From a bacterium (GTDB lineage Bacteria > Chloroflexota > Dormibacteria > UBA8260 > Bog-877): DNA of 16,259 bases. Both the position numbers and the translations under genes were made by a program. This document shows, one piece after another, positions 1-7,616 of this stretch (positions within the stretch are counted from its first letter, which is position 1; each line of letters starts with the position of its first letter). The notes beneath the pieces are model-generated. The model saw only the letters and a program-made list of their open reading frames with translations. It ran no database searches and had not been told where the DNA came from. Where the stretch lies: contig JAKABA010000075.1 of the NCBI GenBank assembly GCA_021802115.1, forward strand, positions 1 to 16,259, read 5' to 3'.

Positions 1-873
1 GTCGGTGAGCTCCACCGGCGAGCGCCCGAGCAGATGGGGGAGATCCGGGGTGGCACCGAGGAGACCACCACCGGGGTGATCCGCTTGCGGGCGATGGCGG
101 AGGCGGGGGTGCTGCGCTTCCCGGTGATCGCGGTCAACGGAGCGGAGACCAAGCACCTCTTCGACAACCGCTACGGCACCGGCCAGTCCACCATCGACGG
201 GCTCATCCGGGCCACCAACCTGCTGCTGGCGGGAAGGACCCTGGTCGTCTGCGGCTACGGCTGGTGCGGCCGCGGGCTGGCCTCCCGGGCCCGGGGCATG
301 GGCGCCCAGGTGATCGTCACCGAGGTGCAGCCGGTGCCCGCCCTGGAGGCCGTCATGGAGGGGTTCCGGGTCATGCCCCTGGCCGAGGCCGCCCCAATCG
401 CGGACGTGATCATCACCGTGACCGGGGACTGCAACGTCGTCGACCGCCAGCATCTTGAGCGGGTCAAGGACGGCTGCGTGATCGCCAACAGCGGTCACTT
501 CAATTCGGAGATCAACCTGGCGGCGCTGGACAGCCTCACCACCAAGGTGCGCGAGGCCCGTCCCCAAGTCGCCGAGCACACCCTGGCCGACGGCCGCCGC
601 GTCTACCTGCTGGCGGAGGGCAGACTGCTGAACCTGGCGGCGGCGGAGGGGCACCCGGCGGCGGTGATGGACATGTCGTTCGCCAATCAGGCGCTGAGCC
701 TGGTCCATGTGGCCGCCGCCTGGCAGGAGCTGGGACCGGGCGTTCACGAGGTGCCCCGGGAGATAGATGCCGAGGTGGCAAGCCTGAAGCTGGCGGCGCT
801 CGGGGTGAAGATCGACACTCTGACCGAGGAGCAGCAGCGCTACCTCACCTCCTGGGAGCAGGGCACCGCCTGA
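1..873 (+). CDS. ahcY: S-adenosylhomocysteine hydrolase (adenosylhomocysteinase), 5' end outside window
   Basis: Cytosolic NAD-dependent enzyme that splits S-adenosylhomocysteine into homocysteine and adenosine, clearing the inhibitor left by methyltransferases. The frame is open from base 1, so the N-terminal substrate domain is partly missing; about 290 codons are visible. Seen directly: [10 protein letters not shown] near the start; [16 protein letters not shown] (about 142-189), carrying the substrate-binding Lys and Asp; the NAD-binding GYGWCGRG loop (253-276); NSGHFNSEI; and [25 protein letters not shown], diagnostic of the family. The C-terminus ends in [10 protein letters not shown] and lacks the Lys-Tyr tail of eukaryotic enzymes, as in the shorter archaeal/thermophile-like type. 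A weak 5-bp GC hairpin (886-900) follows the stop. The product adenosine is a possible substrate for the nucleoside hydrolase encoded downstream. Family assignment is very secure; the true start is not visible. Confidence 0.96.
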   Translation, partial: VGELHRRAPEQMGEIRGGTEETTTGVIRLRAMAEAGVLRFPVIAVNGAETKHLFDNRYGTGQSTIDGLIRATNLLLAGRTLVVCGYGWCGRGLASRARGMGAQVIVTEVQPVPALEAVMEGFRVMPLAEAAPIADVIITVTGDCNVVDRQHLERVKDGCVIANSGHFNSEINLAALDSLTTKVREARPQVAEHTLADGRRVYLLAEGRLLNLAAAEGHPAAVMDMSFANQALSLVHVAAAWQELGPGVHEVPREIDAEVASLKLAALGVKIDTLTEEQQRYLTSWEQGTA

Positions 874-1402
874 GGTCAGTCGCAGGGGGCCGATCGCCCC
901 GCACACCGGTCAATCCTGCCCTGCCGCCCCAGATGAGAGCGGTGGGAGAGCACTCGCTGAGATCGACGCACTGCGGCCAAGAGCCGAGTCCCCTCGTTCC
1001 CAGCCGCTGAGGGCTGAGGACGTCTGGGCTACGCCCCTCGCGGTGGCCGGCAGCCCACGCCAGCCGACTTCCGATCCCTGGTAACGGCTCCGGCGGCCGC
1101 TGGGATCGCCAGTCCGGATCCGCCAGGGTTCCACGGGGTATCCGATCAGCCAGAAGTGGCTCGCGGCAAGCGACGACGGCGAACAGAGCGGACGCCGCCT
1201 GGCTGCGGCGCCATGGACGCCGGATCGGCCGCTGCTGATGGCATGCCGCAGGGCTTTGGGGAAGCTGTCGGCAGCTGGGGAGTCGACGCCCACCGGGTCT
1301 TGACCGCACGGGAGGCGGGGCTCGCGGCCACCGGCCAGGTCGCCCCACCCGCTGTGGCCATAGGTCGGGACTTTCGCCAGCGACCGTGCCGGGGCCTGGC
1401 AG
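874..1402. other. 529-bp convergent spacer, nothing recognised
   Basis: This stretch lies between the 3' ends of ahcY (+) and the S51 hydrolase (-), so no promoter for either neighbour is expected in it. It has short GC-rich self-complementary segments, including a 5-bp stem at 886-900 just after ahcY that could be a weak terminator. The 84-codon plus-strand frame at 1156-1410 and several minus-strand frames show no recognisable motif, and no ribosome binding site stands out. I cannot assign a gene, RNA or mobile element here; a decayed gene is possible but not shown. Confidence 0.4.
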
Positions 1403-2128
1403 CTACTTGATGAGCCGGGTGGGAAGCGGCTCTTCCACGACCTTGCCCGACTCCAGCCGGAGCCGGTAGGCGCGGGCTCCCTCGACCTCGGTGAAGGCCT
1501 CGTGCAGCTCGGTGCCGTGGAAGATGAGGCCGGATCCGTTGTCGGTCGCGAACCCATCGGGGAGCGTTCCCTCCTCGATCAGGCGATGGATGGTGGGTCG
1601 GCGCTCCGGCTCGGCGTCGTGATGGGGGCTGTTGCTGTAGGGGAGGAAGCCGAGCCCGTTGGTCACCGCCTGGAGCGGCAGCCCAAACGAGTCCGTGGTC
1701 CCGCCCACGTGCCAGCACAACGAACCGGCGGAGACTCCCATCAGGACCACCCCCTGCTGCCAGCAGTCGTGCAGGATGGAGTCCAGCCCGTGCAGCCGCC
1801 ACAGGGCCAGCAGATTGGCGGTGCTGCCGCCGCTCACCCAGATCAGGTCCTGCCGCCGCAGATGGCCCGCGATGTCGGCCACGTTGGGCATCGGGAACAG
1901 AACCAGATGAGAGACCACCGCGTCCAGTTGGGAGAAGGCGTGGTGCATCGCCGTGAGCGCGGCGGGGTCATCCCCGACCGCGGTCGCCAGGATGCAGATC
2001 CGCGGCCGAGGGCCGGGATTGGCCAGCCCGAGGGCCATCGAGTACGCGGGCCCGCAGCGCCAGTCCCAGATCCCCGGCCCGCCGAAGCCGATGCTGGTGG
2101 CGATGATCGTCGGCTGCGGGGCGGTCAC
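1403..2128 (-). CDS. Peptidase E-like serine hydrolase (S51 family)
   Basis: Predicted cytosolic serine hydrolase of the peptidase S51 / dipeptidase E family, 241 aa, the usual size. Characterised PepE cleaves Asp-X dipeptides; this substrate is not proven here. Visible motifs: SGGSTANLLALW (99-110); the nucleophile elbow GVSAGS with Ser133; GGTTDSFG with Asp146; and SPHHDAEPERRP with His169/170. Together these match the Ser-Asp-His arrangement of PepE, with Ser and Asp 13 residues apart here and 15 in PepE. The GTG start at 2128 gives the family-typical N-terminus TAPQPTIIATSIGF. No Shine-Dalgarno sequence precedes it, but a TAAGAT hexamer lies 6 nt upstream, so the message may be leaderless. 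It is divergent from the MFS gene and convergent with ahcY. No functional link to either is evident. Cyanophycinase is a less likely alternative within the same fold. Confidence 0.87.
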   Translation of the reverse strand: MTAPQPTIIATSIGFGGPGIWDWRCGPAYSMALGLANPGPRPRICILATAVGDDPAALTAMHHAFSQLDAVVSHLVLFPMPNVADIAGHLRRQDLIWVSGGSTANLLALWRLHGLDSILHDCWQQGVVLMGVSAGSLCWHVGGTTDSFGLPLQAVTNGLGFLPYSNSPHHDAEPERRPTIHRLIEEGTLPDGFATDNGSGLIFHGTELHEAFTEVEGARAYRLRLESGKVVEEPLPTRLIK

Positions 2129-2134
2129 GGGCGC

Positions 2135-2140
2135 ATCTTA
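2135..2140 (-). promoter_or_regulatory. Candidate -10 element for the S51 hydrolase gene
   Basis: The minus strand reads TAAGAT here, 6 nt before the GTG start at 2128. A transcript starting the usual ~7 nt downstream would begin at or next to the start codon. There is no convincing -35 element and no Shine-Dalgarno sequence, so this rests on one hexamer plus spacing. Confidence 0.35.
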
Positions 2141-2168
2141 CTGAGGCAGGTGCGGTTGGGTCGCGGTC

Positions 2169-2198
2169 TTGACAAACCGCTGGGTCAGCCATTAGACA
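2169..2198 (+). promoter_or_regulatory. Candidate sigma-70-type promoter for the MFS transporter
   Basis: A perfect TTGACA (-35) at 2169-2174 is followed after 18 nt by TAGACA (2193-2198), a weak -10. Transcription would start near 2205, leaving a leader of about 45 nt before the TTG start. The surrounding bases are more AT-rich than the genome average. The -35 is strong evidence; the -10 is poor. Confidence 0.5.
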
Positions 2199-2236
2199 TA
2201 GCTCTTTCCCTCTTGGGGGAAGGACAGCAACCGGTT

Positions 2237-2243
2237 GGGAGGA
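2237..2243 (+). promoter_or_regulatory. Ribosome binding site that sets the MFS start
   Basis: GGGAGGA lies 6 nt before a TTG codon at 2250. An upstream in-frame TTG at 2235 overlaps this element, and the first ATG at 2262 is 18 nt away, too far. TTG at 2250 is therefore the best start. Confidence 0.65.
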
Positions 2244-2249
2244 CTGGCG

Positions 2250-3587
2250 TTGGATTCGACCATGGGGGTCTCAAGGGCCACCGACACCGCGGGCGAGCAC
2301 TGGCTTCCCACAGACTCGTGGAACTTCACCTCCTTCGTGCTGGGGATGATCCTCGAGGCATACATCTTCGGGATGGCGGCGATCGCCACCGGGTGGGTGT
2401 CCATGCCCACCACGCTGCGCTCCCTGCTGCTCTCCTGGGCTCCCCTGTGGTTGATCATCGGGATCGCCGTGGCGGGGCCGATGTCCGACCGGGTGGGACG
2501 CAAGACCACCTTCTACATCACGATGAGCCTTTACGGGATCGGGGCCATTGGGCTGGTGTTCAGCTTCACCTACTGGCTGATCCTGATCTTTCTGGCACTG
2601 ATGCTGTTCGCCGCGGGCGGCGAGATGAACACGATCATGACGGCGTCCCACGAGGTGATGCCCGCCCGCCATCGCAGCAAGACCATGATGCTGGAGATCA
2701 ACGGCATCAACCTGGGCAGCTTGATCCTGGCGGCGGTCTCGCTGCTCAGCGCCTACAAGGGGATCGCCTTCGAGCGGGGCATGATCGCCGCCACCTTCAT
2801 CGTGGTGCTGGCGGTCCTGTTCTTTGCCCGCACCAGAACCCCTGAGTCCATCCGCTGGCTGCGGGCCAAGGGTATGAACGCCAGGGCCGACGCGGAGATA
2901 GCCAGGTTCTACGGGGCCGAGGAGTACCGCGCCCGCGACGCCTCGGCTGCCGCTGAGACTGAAATGGCGCGGTCGAGAGGCGCCGTGAAGACGGTTTCGA
3001 TCGGCCTGCGGGTGGTGGTGATCAGCTGCCTGGCGTTCGCCGGCACCACTGGGTTCGGCCTTCTGACCTACGTGCTGGGCCCGGCCCACTTCCCCAAGCT
3101 CACCGCCGCGATCCTGCTGGTGGCGAGCGTGACCGGTTTCGTGTCCGGCTTTTACGCGCTCTGGGCGGAGCGCTGGAGCCGCAAGAAGATGCTCCTCGTG
3201 GGCTATTGCGGCACCTTCCTGGCGACCCTGATCATCGCCCTGACCACCAGCGCCTGGGCGGCGTCCGCCGGTTTGTTCTTCTTCCTCCTGATTGTGCTCA
3301 ATGTGTTCAGCAACGTGAGCTACCTGAGTCAGGACACGCTGAAGGGAGAGGTGTGGCCGACCAAGAGCCGCGGCACCTACACCGCGATCGTCCGGTTCGT
3401 CGGGATCGGCCTCTACATTCCCACCATCTACCTGACCCAGAGCTTCAGCCTTAACGCCTTCGTCCTCTTCAGCCTGGGCGTCTGGGCGGTGGGTGCGCTG
3501 GCCTCGATCGTCTGGGCAATGCGCGGGGTGGAGACGGGGTCCGGGGTGAGCCTGGACGTCGCCTCAGGGACAGTCGGCGCGGCCTGA
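2250..3587 (+). CDS. MFS transporter, sugar-porter type (nucleoside-associated copy 1)
   Basis: Integral inner-membrane carrier of the major facilitator superfamily, 445 aa from the TTG start, with about 12 hydrophobic segments by eye. Family signatures: the loop 2-3 motif GPMSDRVGRK (residues 76-85); a PESIRWL motif (198-204) at the central loop, typical of sugar porters; and ERWSRKKM, the second-half counterpart of the loop 2-3 motif. The closing segment TYTAIVRFVGIGLYIPTIYLTQSFSLN is nearly repeated in the partial MFS gene at the window's right end, so the two are paralogues. It sits upstream of the deoxyribosyltransferase, nucleoside hydrolase and ribokinase genes but has its own terminator. 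Substrate is unknown. Nucleosides or free sugars are inferred from the neighbours, not from the protein itself. Confidence 0.87.
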   Translation: MDSTMGVSRATDTAGEHWLPTDSWNFTSFVLGMILEAYIFGMAAIATGWVSMPTTLRSLLLSWAPLWLIIGIAVAGPMSDRVGRKTTFYITMSLYGIGAIGLVFSFTYWLILIFLALMLFAAGGEMNTIMTASHEVMPARHRSKTMMLEINGINLGSLILAAVSLLSAYKGIAFERGMIAATFIVVLAVLFFARTRTPESIRWLRAKGMNARADAEIARFYGAEEYRARDASAAAETEMARSRGAVKTVSIGLRVVVISCLAFAGTTGFGLLTYVLGPAHFPKLTAAILLVASVTGFVSGFYALWAERWSRKKMLLVGYCGTFLATLIIALTTSAWAASAGLFFFLLIVLNVFSNVSYLSQDTLKGEVWPTKSRGTYTAIVRFVGIGLYIPTIYLTQSFSLNAFVLFSLGVWAVGALASIVWAMRGVETGSGVSLDVASGTVGAA

Positions 3588-3594
3588 GCGCAGC

Positions 3595-3628
3595 GGCGGG
3601 CGGTCCGGCGTATCCCGGACCGCCCGCC
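3595..3628 (+). terminator. Strong hairpin after the MFS gene
   Basis: A perfect 14-bp GC-rich stem (arms 3595-3608 and 3615-3628) with a 6-nt CGTATC loop begins 7 nt after the MFS stop. Only a short ATTT follows, so it is not a classical U-tract terminator, but position and stability fit transcript termination. It separates the transporter from the downstream enzyme genes. Confidence 0.7.
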
Positions 3629-3665
3629 CGGCCATTTCGGCGCGGCCGAGGGCCGGGCAGATCGC

Positions 3666-3694
3666 TTCGAAGCCGGATGTCGGGCCGGTAGAAT
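3666..3694 (+). promoter_or_regulatory. Candidate promoter for the nucleoside enzyme operon
   Basis: TAGAAT at 3689-3694 matches the -10 consensus at five of six positions. TTCGAA at 3666-3671, 17 nt upstream, is a weak -35. It lies after the MFS terminator and about 90 bp before the deoxyribosyltransferase start, where a new promoter is needed. Confidence 0.45.
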
Positions 3695-3783
3695 CGGAGC
3701 TCCCGGGCGATGGCCCCGCGGGGGCGCCAGAGGTGGTCCCCACCCGGGCTGATCGGATCCGGGGAGCGAGGAAGGGAGAGTAG

Positions 3784-4308
3784 ATGCGTCTCTATTTGGC
3801 CGGGCCGCTGTTCACCCCCTATGAGCGCGCGTTCATCGCCGAGAATGCGGCCAAGCTGCGGGCTGTGGGGTTCGACTGCTTCGTACCCCATGAGCAGACC
3901 CTGGCCGGCCCGTCCGAGCACAAAGGGATGGAGTCCCCCGGTCAGGGCCAGTACCAGCAGCAGGAGATGGCCGACCTCGTCTTCGCCAAGGACAACCAGG
4001 GCCTGCTCGCCGCCGAAGCGGTGGTGGCCCTGCTGGATGGGCCGACCGTCGACGACGGCACCGCCTGCGAGATCGGTCTCTTCTACGGGCTGATGCAGCA
4101 CGATCCCAGCAAGCGCGGGATCGTCGGGATCCTGACCGACAGCCGGGCGACGGTGGGATTCGAGGGCCGGGGCGTCAACCTGTACGTGCTTGGCTGCATC
4201 CAGCGGGTGGGCGCGGTCTTCGACTCGGTGGAGGCCTGTCTGCCCACTCTCGAGGGGTGGCGCCGGCAAGCCGAGGGCTTGCCAGCCGGCCCTGGTGGGG
4301 CTGCATGA
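3784..4308 (+). CDS. Nucleoside 2-deoxyribosyltransferase-family protein
   Basis: Cytosolic enzyme, 174 aa. The family moves 2-deoxyribose between purine or pyrimidine bases through a glycosyl-enzyme intermediate; some relatives instead hydrolyse nucleotides or nucleosides. Visible motifs: YLAGPLF (residues 4-10) in the N-terminal base/sugar-binding strand, Asp70 in FAKDNQG, and VDDGTACEIG, where Asp90 and Glu96 match the conserved Asp and nucleophilic Glu of the lactobacillus enzyme. NLYVLGC near residue 132 occupies the C-terminal region that usually completes the partner subunit's active site. A purine-rich GGAAGGGAGAG just before the ATG is a good ribosome binding site. The stop overlaps the next gene's start (ATGA, 4305-4308), implying translational coupling with the nucleoside hydrolase. 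A CMP or dNMP N-glycosidase role is the main alternative. Confidence 0.8.
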   Translation: MRLYLAGPLFTPYERAFIAENAAKLRAVGFDCFVPHEQTLAGPSEHKGMESPGQGQYQQQEMADLVFAKDNQGLLAAEAVVALLDGPTVDDGTACEIGLFYGLMQHDPSKRGIVGILTDSRATVGFEGRGVNLYVLGCIQRVGAVFDSVEACLPTLEGWRRQAEGLPAGPGGAA

Positions 4309-5243
4309 CCGGTCCCACCAGGCTGGTGGTGGTCGACTGCGACACCGGAGTCGACGATGCGCTGGCGATCATGTACCTAGCCCGGGACCCCGCCTGCCGG
4401 ATCCTGGCGGTGGGTACCGTGGACGGCAATGTCGCTCCCGAGCTGGGAGCCGAGAACTCCCTGCGTGCGCTGGAGGCGGCCGGGCGGCGGTCGGTGCCGG
4501 TGGCGATCGGGGCCAGGACCCCGCTGCTGCAGCCCTCCAGCCACGCTGAGCACTTCCATGGTCAGGATGGGCTCGGGGACTCGGGGTTGCCGCCGCCGCA
4601 GGGGCAGCCGACCAGCGAAGGAGCGGTGGAGCAGCTGGTGCGTCTTGCCCGGGAGCGGCCCGGGGAGATCTCCCTCCTGGCGATCGGGCCCCTCACCAAC
4701 GTCGCCCTGGCCCTGGGCGTCGAGCCGGCGCTTCCCGAGCTTCTGGCCGAGGTGGTGGTGATGGGGGGCGCCGTAGCCTGTCCCGGGAACGAGAGCCCAT
4801 GGGCGGAATTCAACATCGCCCACGACCCTGAGGCCGCCGAGATCGCGCTCCGGGCGCGATGGCGAAGGCTGGTGCTGGTGGGGCTGGACGCGACCGGCCA
4901 GGCGATTCTGGATCAGGAGGGTTACGACCGGCTGGTTGAATCCCCATCGGCTGAATTCGCCACCCGGATCCTGGCCCAGCAGATGTCGGCCAACCGCCAC
5001 TTTGAGCTCTGCGACCCGCTGGCCGCGGCAATCATGCTCGACCCCTCACTGGCGACCTACCGGACCCTGCCGGTCTCGGTGGAGTTGGAGGGACGCCACA
5101 CCAGGGGAGCCACGATTGCCGACCGCCGGATCACCCTGGGAGCCGGCTTTCCCGAGACCAGGCCGGCCGTGGAGATCGCCATGGCGGTGGACGCCAACCG
5201 CTTCCTGGCGGAGTTCATCGCGCACATCGCGTCCTCCGCATGA
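4305..5243 (+). CDS. Nucleoside hydrolase (IU-NH superfamily), Cys-type active site
   Basis: Calcium-dependent cytosolic N-ribohydrolase that splits nucleosides into base and ribose; 312 aa. The ATG at 4305 overlaps the previous stop. A longer frame from GTG 4257 would run deep into the upstream gene and lacks support. The N-terminal metal motif DCDTGVDDALAI supplies Asp13, Asp17 and Asp18. HGQDGLGDSG, LAIGPLTNVALAL, VVMGGAV and AEFNIAHDPEAAEI follow in family order. Near the C-terminus the sequence is FELCDPLAAA: Asp237 is the expected calcium ligand, but the preceding residue is Cys236 where inosine-uridine and pyrimidine hydrolases have a catalytic His. Base specificity cannot be read from the sequence. 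The ribokinase 109 bp downstream could use the released ribose. Confidence 0.92.
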   Translation: MTGPTRLVVVDCDTGVDDALAIMYLARDPACRILAVGTVDGNVAPELGAENSLRALEAAGRRSVPVAIGARTPLLQPSSHAEHFHGQDGLGDSGLPPPQGQPTSEGAVEQLVRLARERPGEISLLAIGPLTNVALALGVEPALPELLAEVVVMGGAVACPGNESPWAEFNIAHDPEAAEIALRARWRRLVLVGLDATGQAILDQEGYDRLVESPSAEFATRILAQQMSANRHFELCDPLAAAIMLDPSLATYRTLPVSVELEGRHTRGATIADRRITLGAGFPETRPAVEIAMAVDANRFLAEFIAHIASSA

Positions 5244-5352
5244 GCGGCCCGAGCCGGCCCTCCGGCGGGGTGCGTCGGGGAGCGGATGTGGGCCTGGTCA
5301 GTCAGCTGTGGCCGGGGCAGATCGGGGCTGGAACGGCTGCGGAGGGCGGGCG

Positions 5353-6294
5353 GTGACGGAGGTGGTGGTGGTCGGGTCTCTGACCATGGACCTCACGGCC
5401 AACTGCGACCGGATGCCGGTGGCGGGGGAGACGCTGCTGGGAACCGGCTTTGCGATGGTGCCGGGAGGCAAGGGCAACAACCAGGCGATCGGGGTGTCCC
5501 GGCTCGGAGCCCGGACCGCCATGGTGGGCAGGGTCGGCCAGGACCTCTTCGGCGACCGCGTGCTGGCCCAGCTCGATCAGGATGGAGTGGACTCCGGCCG
5601 GGTCGAGAGGTCGGCCACCCTGCCGACCGGGATCGCCCACATCAGGGTTGACGGCAGGGGACAGAACAGCATCGTCATGGTGCCGCTGGCCAACTCGGAG
5701 CTGGACCGGGAGATGGTGGAGCGCCACTCCGAGGCCATCACCTCGGCGCGGGTGCTGCTGACCCAGCTGGAGGTTCCCATGGATGCGACCGTGGCCGCGC
5801 TGCGCTCGGCCCGCGCCGGCGGCGTCACCACCGTCCTCAATCCCGCGCCCGCTGCCGCCCTGGCGCCGTCGACCCTCGCCCTTGTCGACATTCTGGTCCC
5901 CAACGAGTTCGAGGCCAGCTCACTGACCGGAGAGCCCCTCGATGGGGTGGACGGAGCGGTCAGGGCCGCCCGGAGGCTGCTGGACCTCGGGTGCGGATCC
6001 GTGATAGTCACCCTCGGGGAGCAGGGGGCGGTTCAGGTGGATCGGGGCGGGGTCTTGGCGATCTCGGCGCTGCCGGTGCGAGCCGTGGACACGGTGGCGG
6101 CCGGGGACGCCTTCTGTGCGGGGCTGGTGGCGGCCCTGGCGTCCAAGGATCCCCCTCGCATGGCGCTGGCTCGCGCGACCGCGGCCGGGGCTCTCGCCAC
6201 CACGGTTGCCGGGGCCACCACCTCCCTTCCGACCAAGGAGGCAGTGGATCGGTTGCTGGCGGAGTCCGGTGGCCCCGCCATCACCGAACGCTGA
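5353..6294 (+). CDS. rbsK: Ribokinase (PfkB family)
   Basis: Cytosolic PfkB-family sugar kinase, 313 aa, predicted to phosphorylate ribose to ribose-5-phosphate with ATP. Visible: the N-terminal GSLTMDL strand; the sugar-binding PGGKGNNQA (37-45); VPNEFEASSLTG (182-193), the NxxE motif; VTLGEQGA in the nucleotide site; and DTVAAGDAFCAG (246-257) with catalytic Asp252 and anion-hole glycine. GTG 5353 is chosen because GGAGG at 5341-5345 lies 7 nt upstream. The frame is open much further back, but those codons show no family similarity and overlap the nucleoside hydrolase gene. Position directly after a nucleoside hydrolase favours ribose over other PfkB substrates; an adenosine- or deoxyribose-kinase role cannot be ruled out. 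Confidence 0.88.
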   Translation: MTEVVVVGSLTMDLTANCDRMPVAGETLLGTGFAMVPGGKGNNQAIGVSRLGARTAMVGRVGQDLFGDRVLAQLDQDGVDSGRVERSATLPTGIAHIRVDGRGQNSIVMVPLANSELDREMVERHSEAITSARVLLTQLEVPMDATVAALRSARAGGVTTVLNPAPAAALAPSTLALVDILVPNEFEASSLTGEPLDGVDGAVRAARRLLDLGCGSVIVTLGEQGAVQVDRGGVLAISALPVRAVDTVAAGDAFCAGLVAALASKDPPRMALARATAAGALATTVAGATTSLPTKEAVDRLLAESGGPAITER

Positions 6295-6306
6295 AGGGGC
6301 AAAGAC

Positions 6307-6323
6307 CCGGGAGCTGGTCCCGG
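6307..6323. terminator. Possible short hairpin between rbsK and cysN
   Basis: CCGGGA and TCCCGG pair across a 5-nt loop within the 47-bp convergent gap between rbsK (+) and cysN (-). The stem has only 6 bp and no T-run, so it is a weak bidirectional terminator candidate. Confidence 0.3.
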
Positions 6324-6341
6324 TCCCGGCGTGCAGCTGCT

Positions 6342-7616
6342 CTATTGGAAGGCGGAGATCATCCCTGCGCCCACTGTGGTCCGGGTGCCGGGCGCCAGGG
6401 CTATGAAGGCGCCGGTCGCCCGGCTGTGGGCGTAGGGGTCAGCCGCGAGCGGGCGGTCGAACCGCCAGCGCACCAGGCCAATCGAGTTGGCGGCCACCTC
6501 TGCGGCGGGAACCATGCGCAGGGAGTTCATGTCCAGGACTGCTGCCACGCTCAGCACCTCGGCGCGGCTCGTCAACGTCAGGTGCTTGATCTGGAACTGA
6601 CTCCCAGCTCTGGCCGGGGGCCCGGTCAGCCAGCACACGGTGGTCAAGGCGGTGGACCACAACCGAGGAGCACTACCGGGGTGGGCGATGACGTCGCCCC
6701 GGGTGACTGCAGGGCACCCCGCCAGTCGCACGCGGAGGGACATCCCCGGCCGCGCGACCTCGATCGGGCCCGATGGCCCATCCAGGGCCAGGACCCGGCT
6801 GTGCGATCCGCCTGGCAGGATCACAACCTCGTCGTCACGCCTCAGCGTGCCGCCGCTGAGACGACCTACGCAGAAGTAACCGTCGGGACCCACCGCCACC
6901 ATCTGAACCGGCAGGCGCGGGCCGGTCCCGGAGGTCTTGGGGTCGGTTGCCGCCCGGTCGAGCGCCTCCAGGAGCGTCGGACCGCCATACCAGGGTGCGG
7001 CCGAGGTCCGGCGCACCACCTGGTCCCCGCGGGCGGCTGAGACCGGCACCGCGATCAGGCTGGCACCACCCATGCCCTCCGCCAGTTGGCCGATTTCTGC
7101 CGCCAGTCGGGTGTACACATCCCGGTCCCAGGCCACCAGGTCCATCTTGTTCACCGCCACCACCAGGTCGCGCACCCCCAGGACCATGGCGATCGCGAGG
7201 TGGCGTCGGGTCTGCTCCCGCAGGCCCCGAGTGGCGTCGACCACAACCAGGGCTCGGTCGGCGGTCGACGCTCCGGTGGCGGTATTCCTGGTGTACTCGA
7301 GATGGCCCGGGCAGTCGGCGAGCACCAGCTTGTGATTTGGTGTGAGAGCGTAGCGGTAGGCGACGTCTATGGTGATCCCCTGCTGGCGCTCGGCTCTCAG
7401 GCCGTCCGTGACGAAGCTCAGGTTGAGACCGTCTCGGTGGCCGGGGGCGGATGCGCCCTGCAGCCCGCGGACCTGATCTTCCGTCAAGCTGCCGGCGTCG
7501 TGGAGGAGGCGGCCGATGAGGGTCGATTTGCCATCGTCGACGGCTCCGATGGCGGCGATCCGCAGCAACGCTCGCGACCTGGCCTCGATCCGGGCACTCG
7601 TGATCGCCGCGGTCAG
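6342..7616 (-). CDS. cysN: Sulfate adenylyltransferase subunit 1 (GTPase), CTG start
   Basis: Large GTPase subunit of ATP sulfurylase; GTP hydrolysis drives formation of adenylyl sulfate (APS) by CysD. The gene gives 424 aa. The GTP-binding elements are in order: P-loop GAVDDGKST (residues 24-32), GITIDVAYRY, DCPGHLEYTRN, NKMDLV and a SAARGD segment, followed by beta-barrel domains. There is no fused APS kinase (CysC) domain at the C-terminus. No ATG, GTG or TTG exists in frame between the cysD stop and the P-loop region except a TTG at codon 17. A CTG at 7616-7614 overlaps the cysD stop as CTGA and has GGGAGGG (7629-7623) 6 nt upstream, so CTG is the preferred start. The reading frame stays open upstream through cysD, but that is a frame shadow. 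Confidence 0.92.
   Translation of the reverse strand: MTAAITSARIEARSRALLRIAAIGAVDDGKSTLIGRLLHDAGSLTEDQVRGLQGASAPGHRDGLNLSFVTDGLRAERQQGITIDVAYRYALTPNHKLVLADCPGHLEYTRNTATGASTADRALVVVDATRGLREQTRRHLAIAMVLGVRDLVVAVNKMDLVAWDRDVYTRLAAEIGQLAEGMGGASLIAVPVSAARGDQVVRRTSAAPWYGGPTLLEALDRAATDPKTSGTGPRLPVQMVAVGPDGYFCVGRLSGGTLRRDDEVVILPGGSHSRVLALDGPSGPIEVARPGMSLRVRLAGCPAVTRGDVIAHPGSAPRLWSTALTTVCWLTGPPARAGSQFQIKHLTLTSRAEVLSVAAVLDMNSLRMVPAAEVAANSIGLVRWRFDRPLAADPYAHSRATGAFIALAPGTRTTVGAGMISAFQ

Noticed and set aside
1300..1400. On the minus strand, a GAAAGTCC segment resembling the RNase P RNA P4 region
   Set aside because: The flanking conserved regions of RNase P RNA are absent and no long-range pairing could be drawn; the match is too short.
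1156..1410. A small plus-strand frame in the convergent spacer
   Set aside because: No ribosome binding site, no recognisable motif, and it overlaps the 3' end of the S51 hydrolase gene.
4936..5352. N-terminal extension of the ribokinase frame
   Set aside because: It overlaps the C-terminal part of the nucleoside hydrolase gene in another frame, has no family similarity, and a good ribosome binding site marks GTG 5353.
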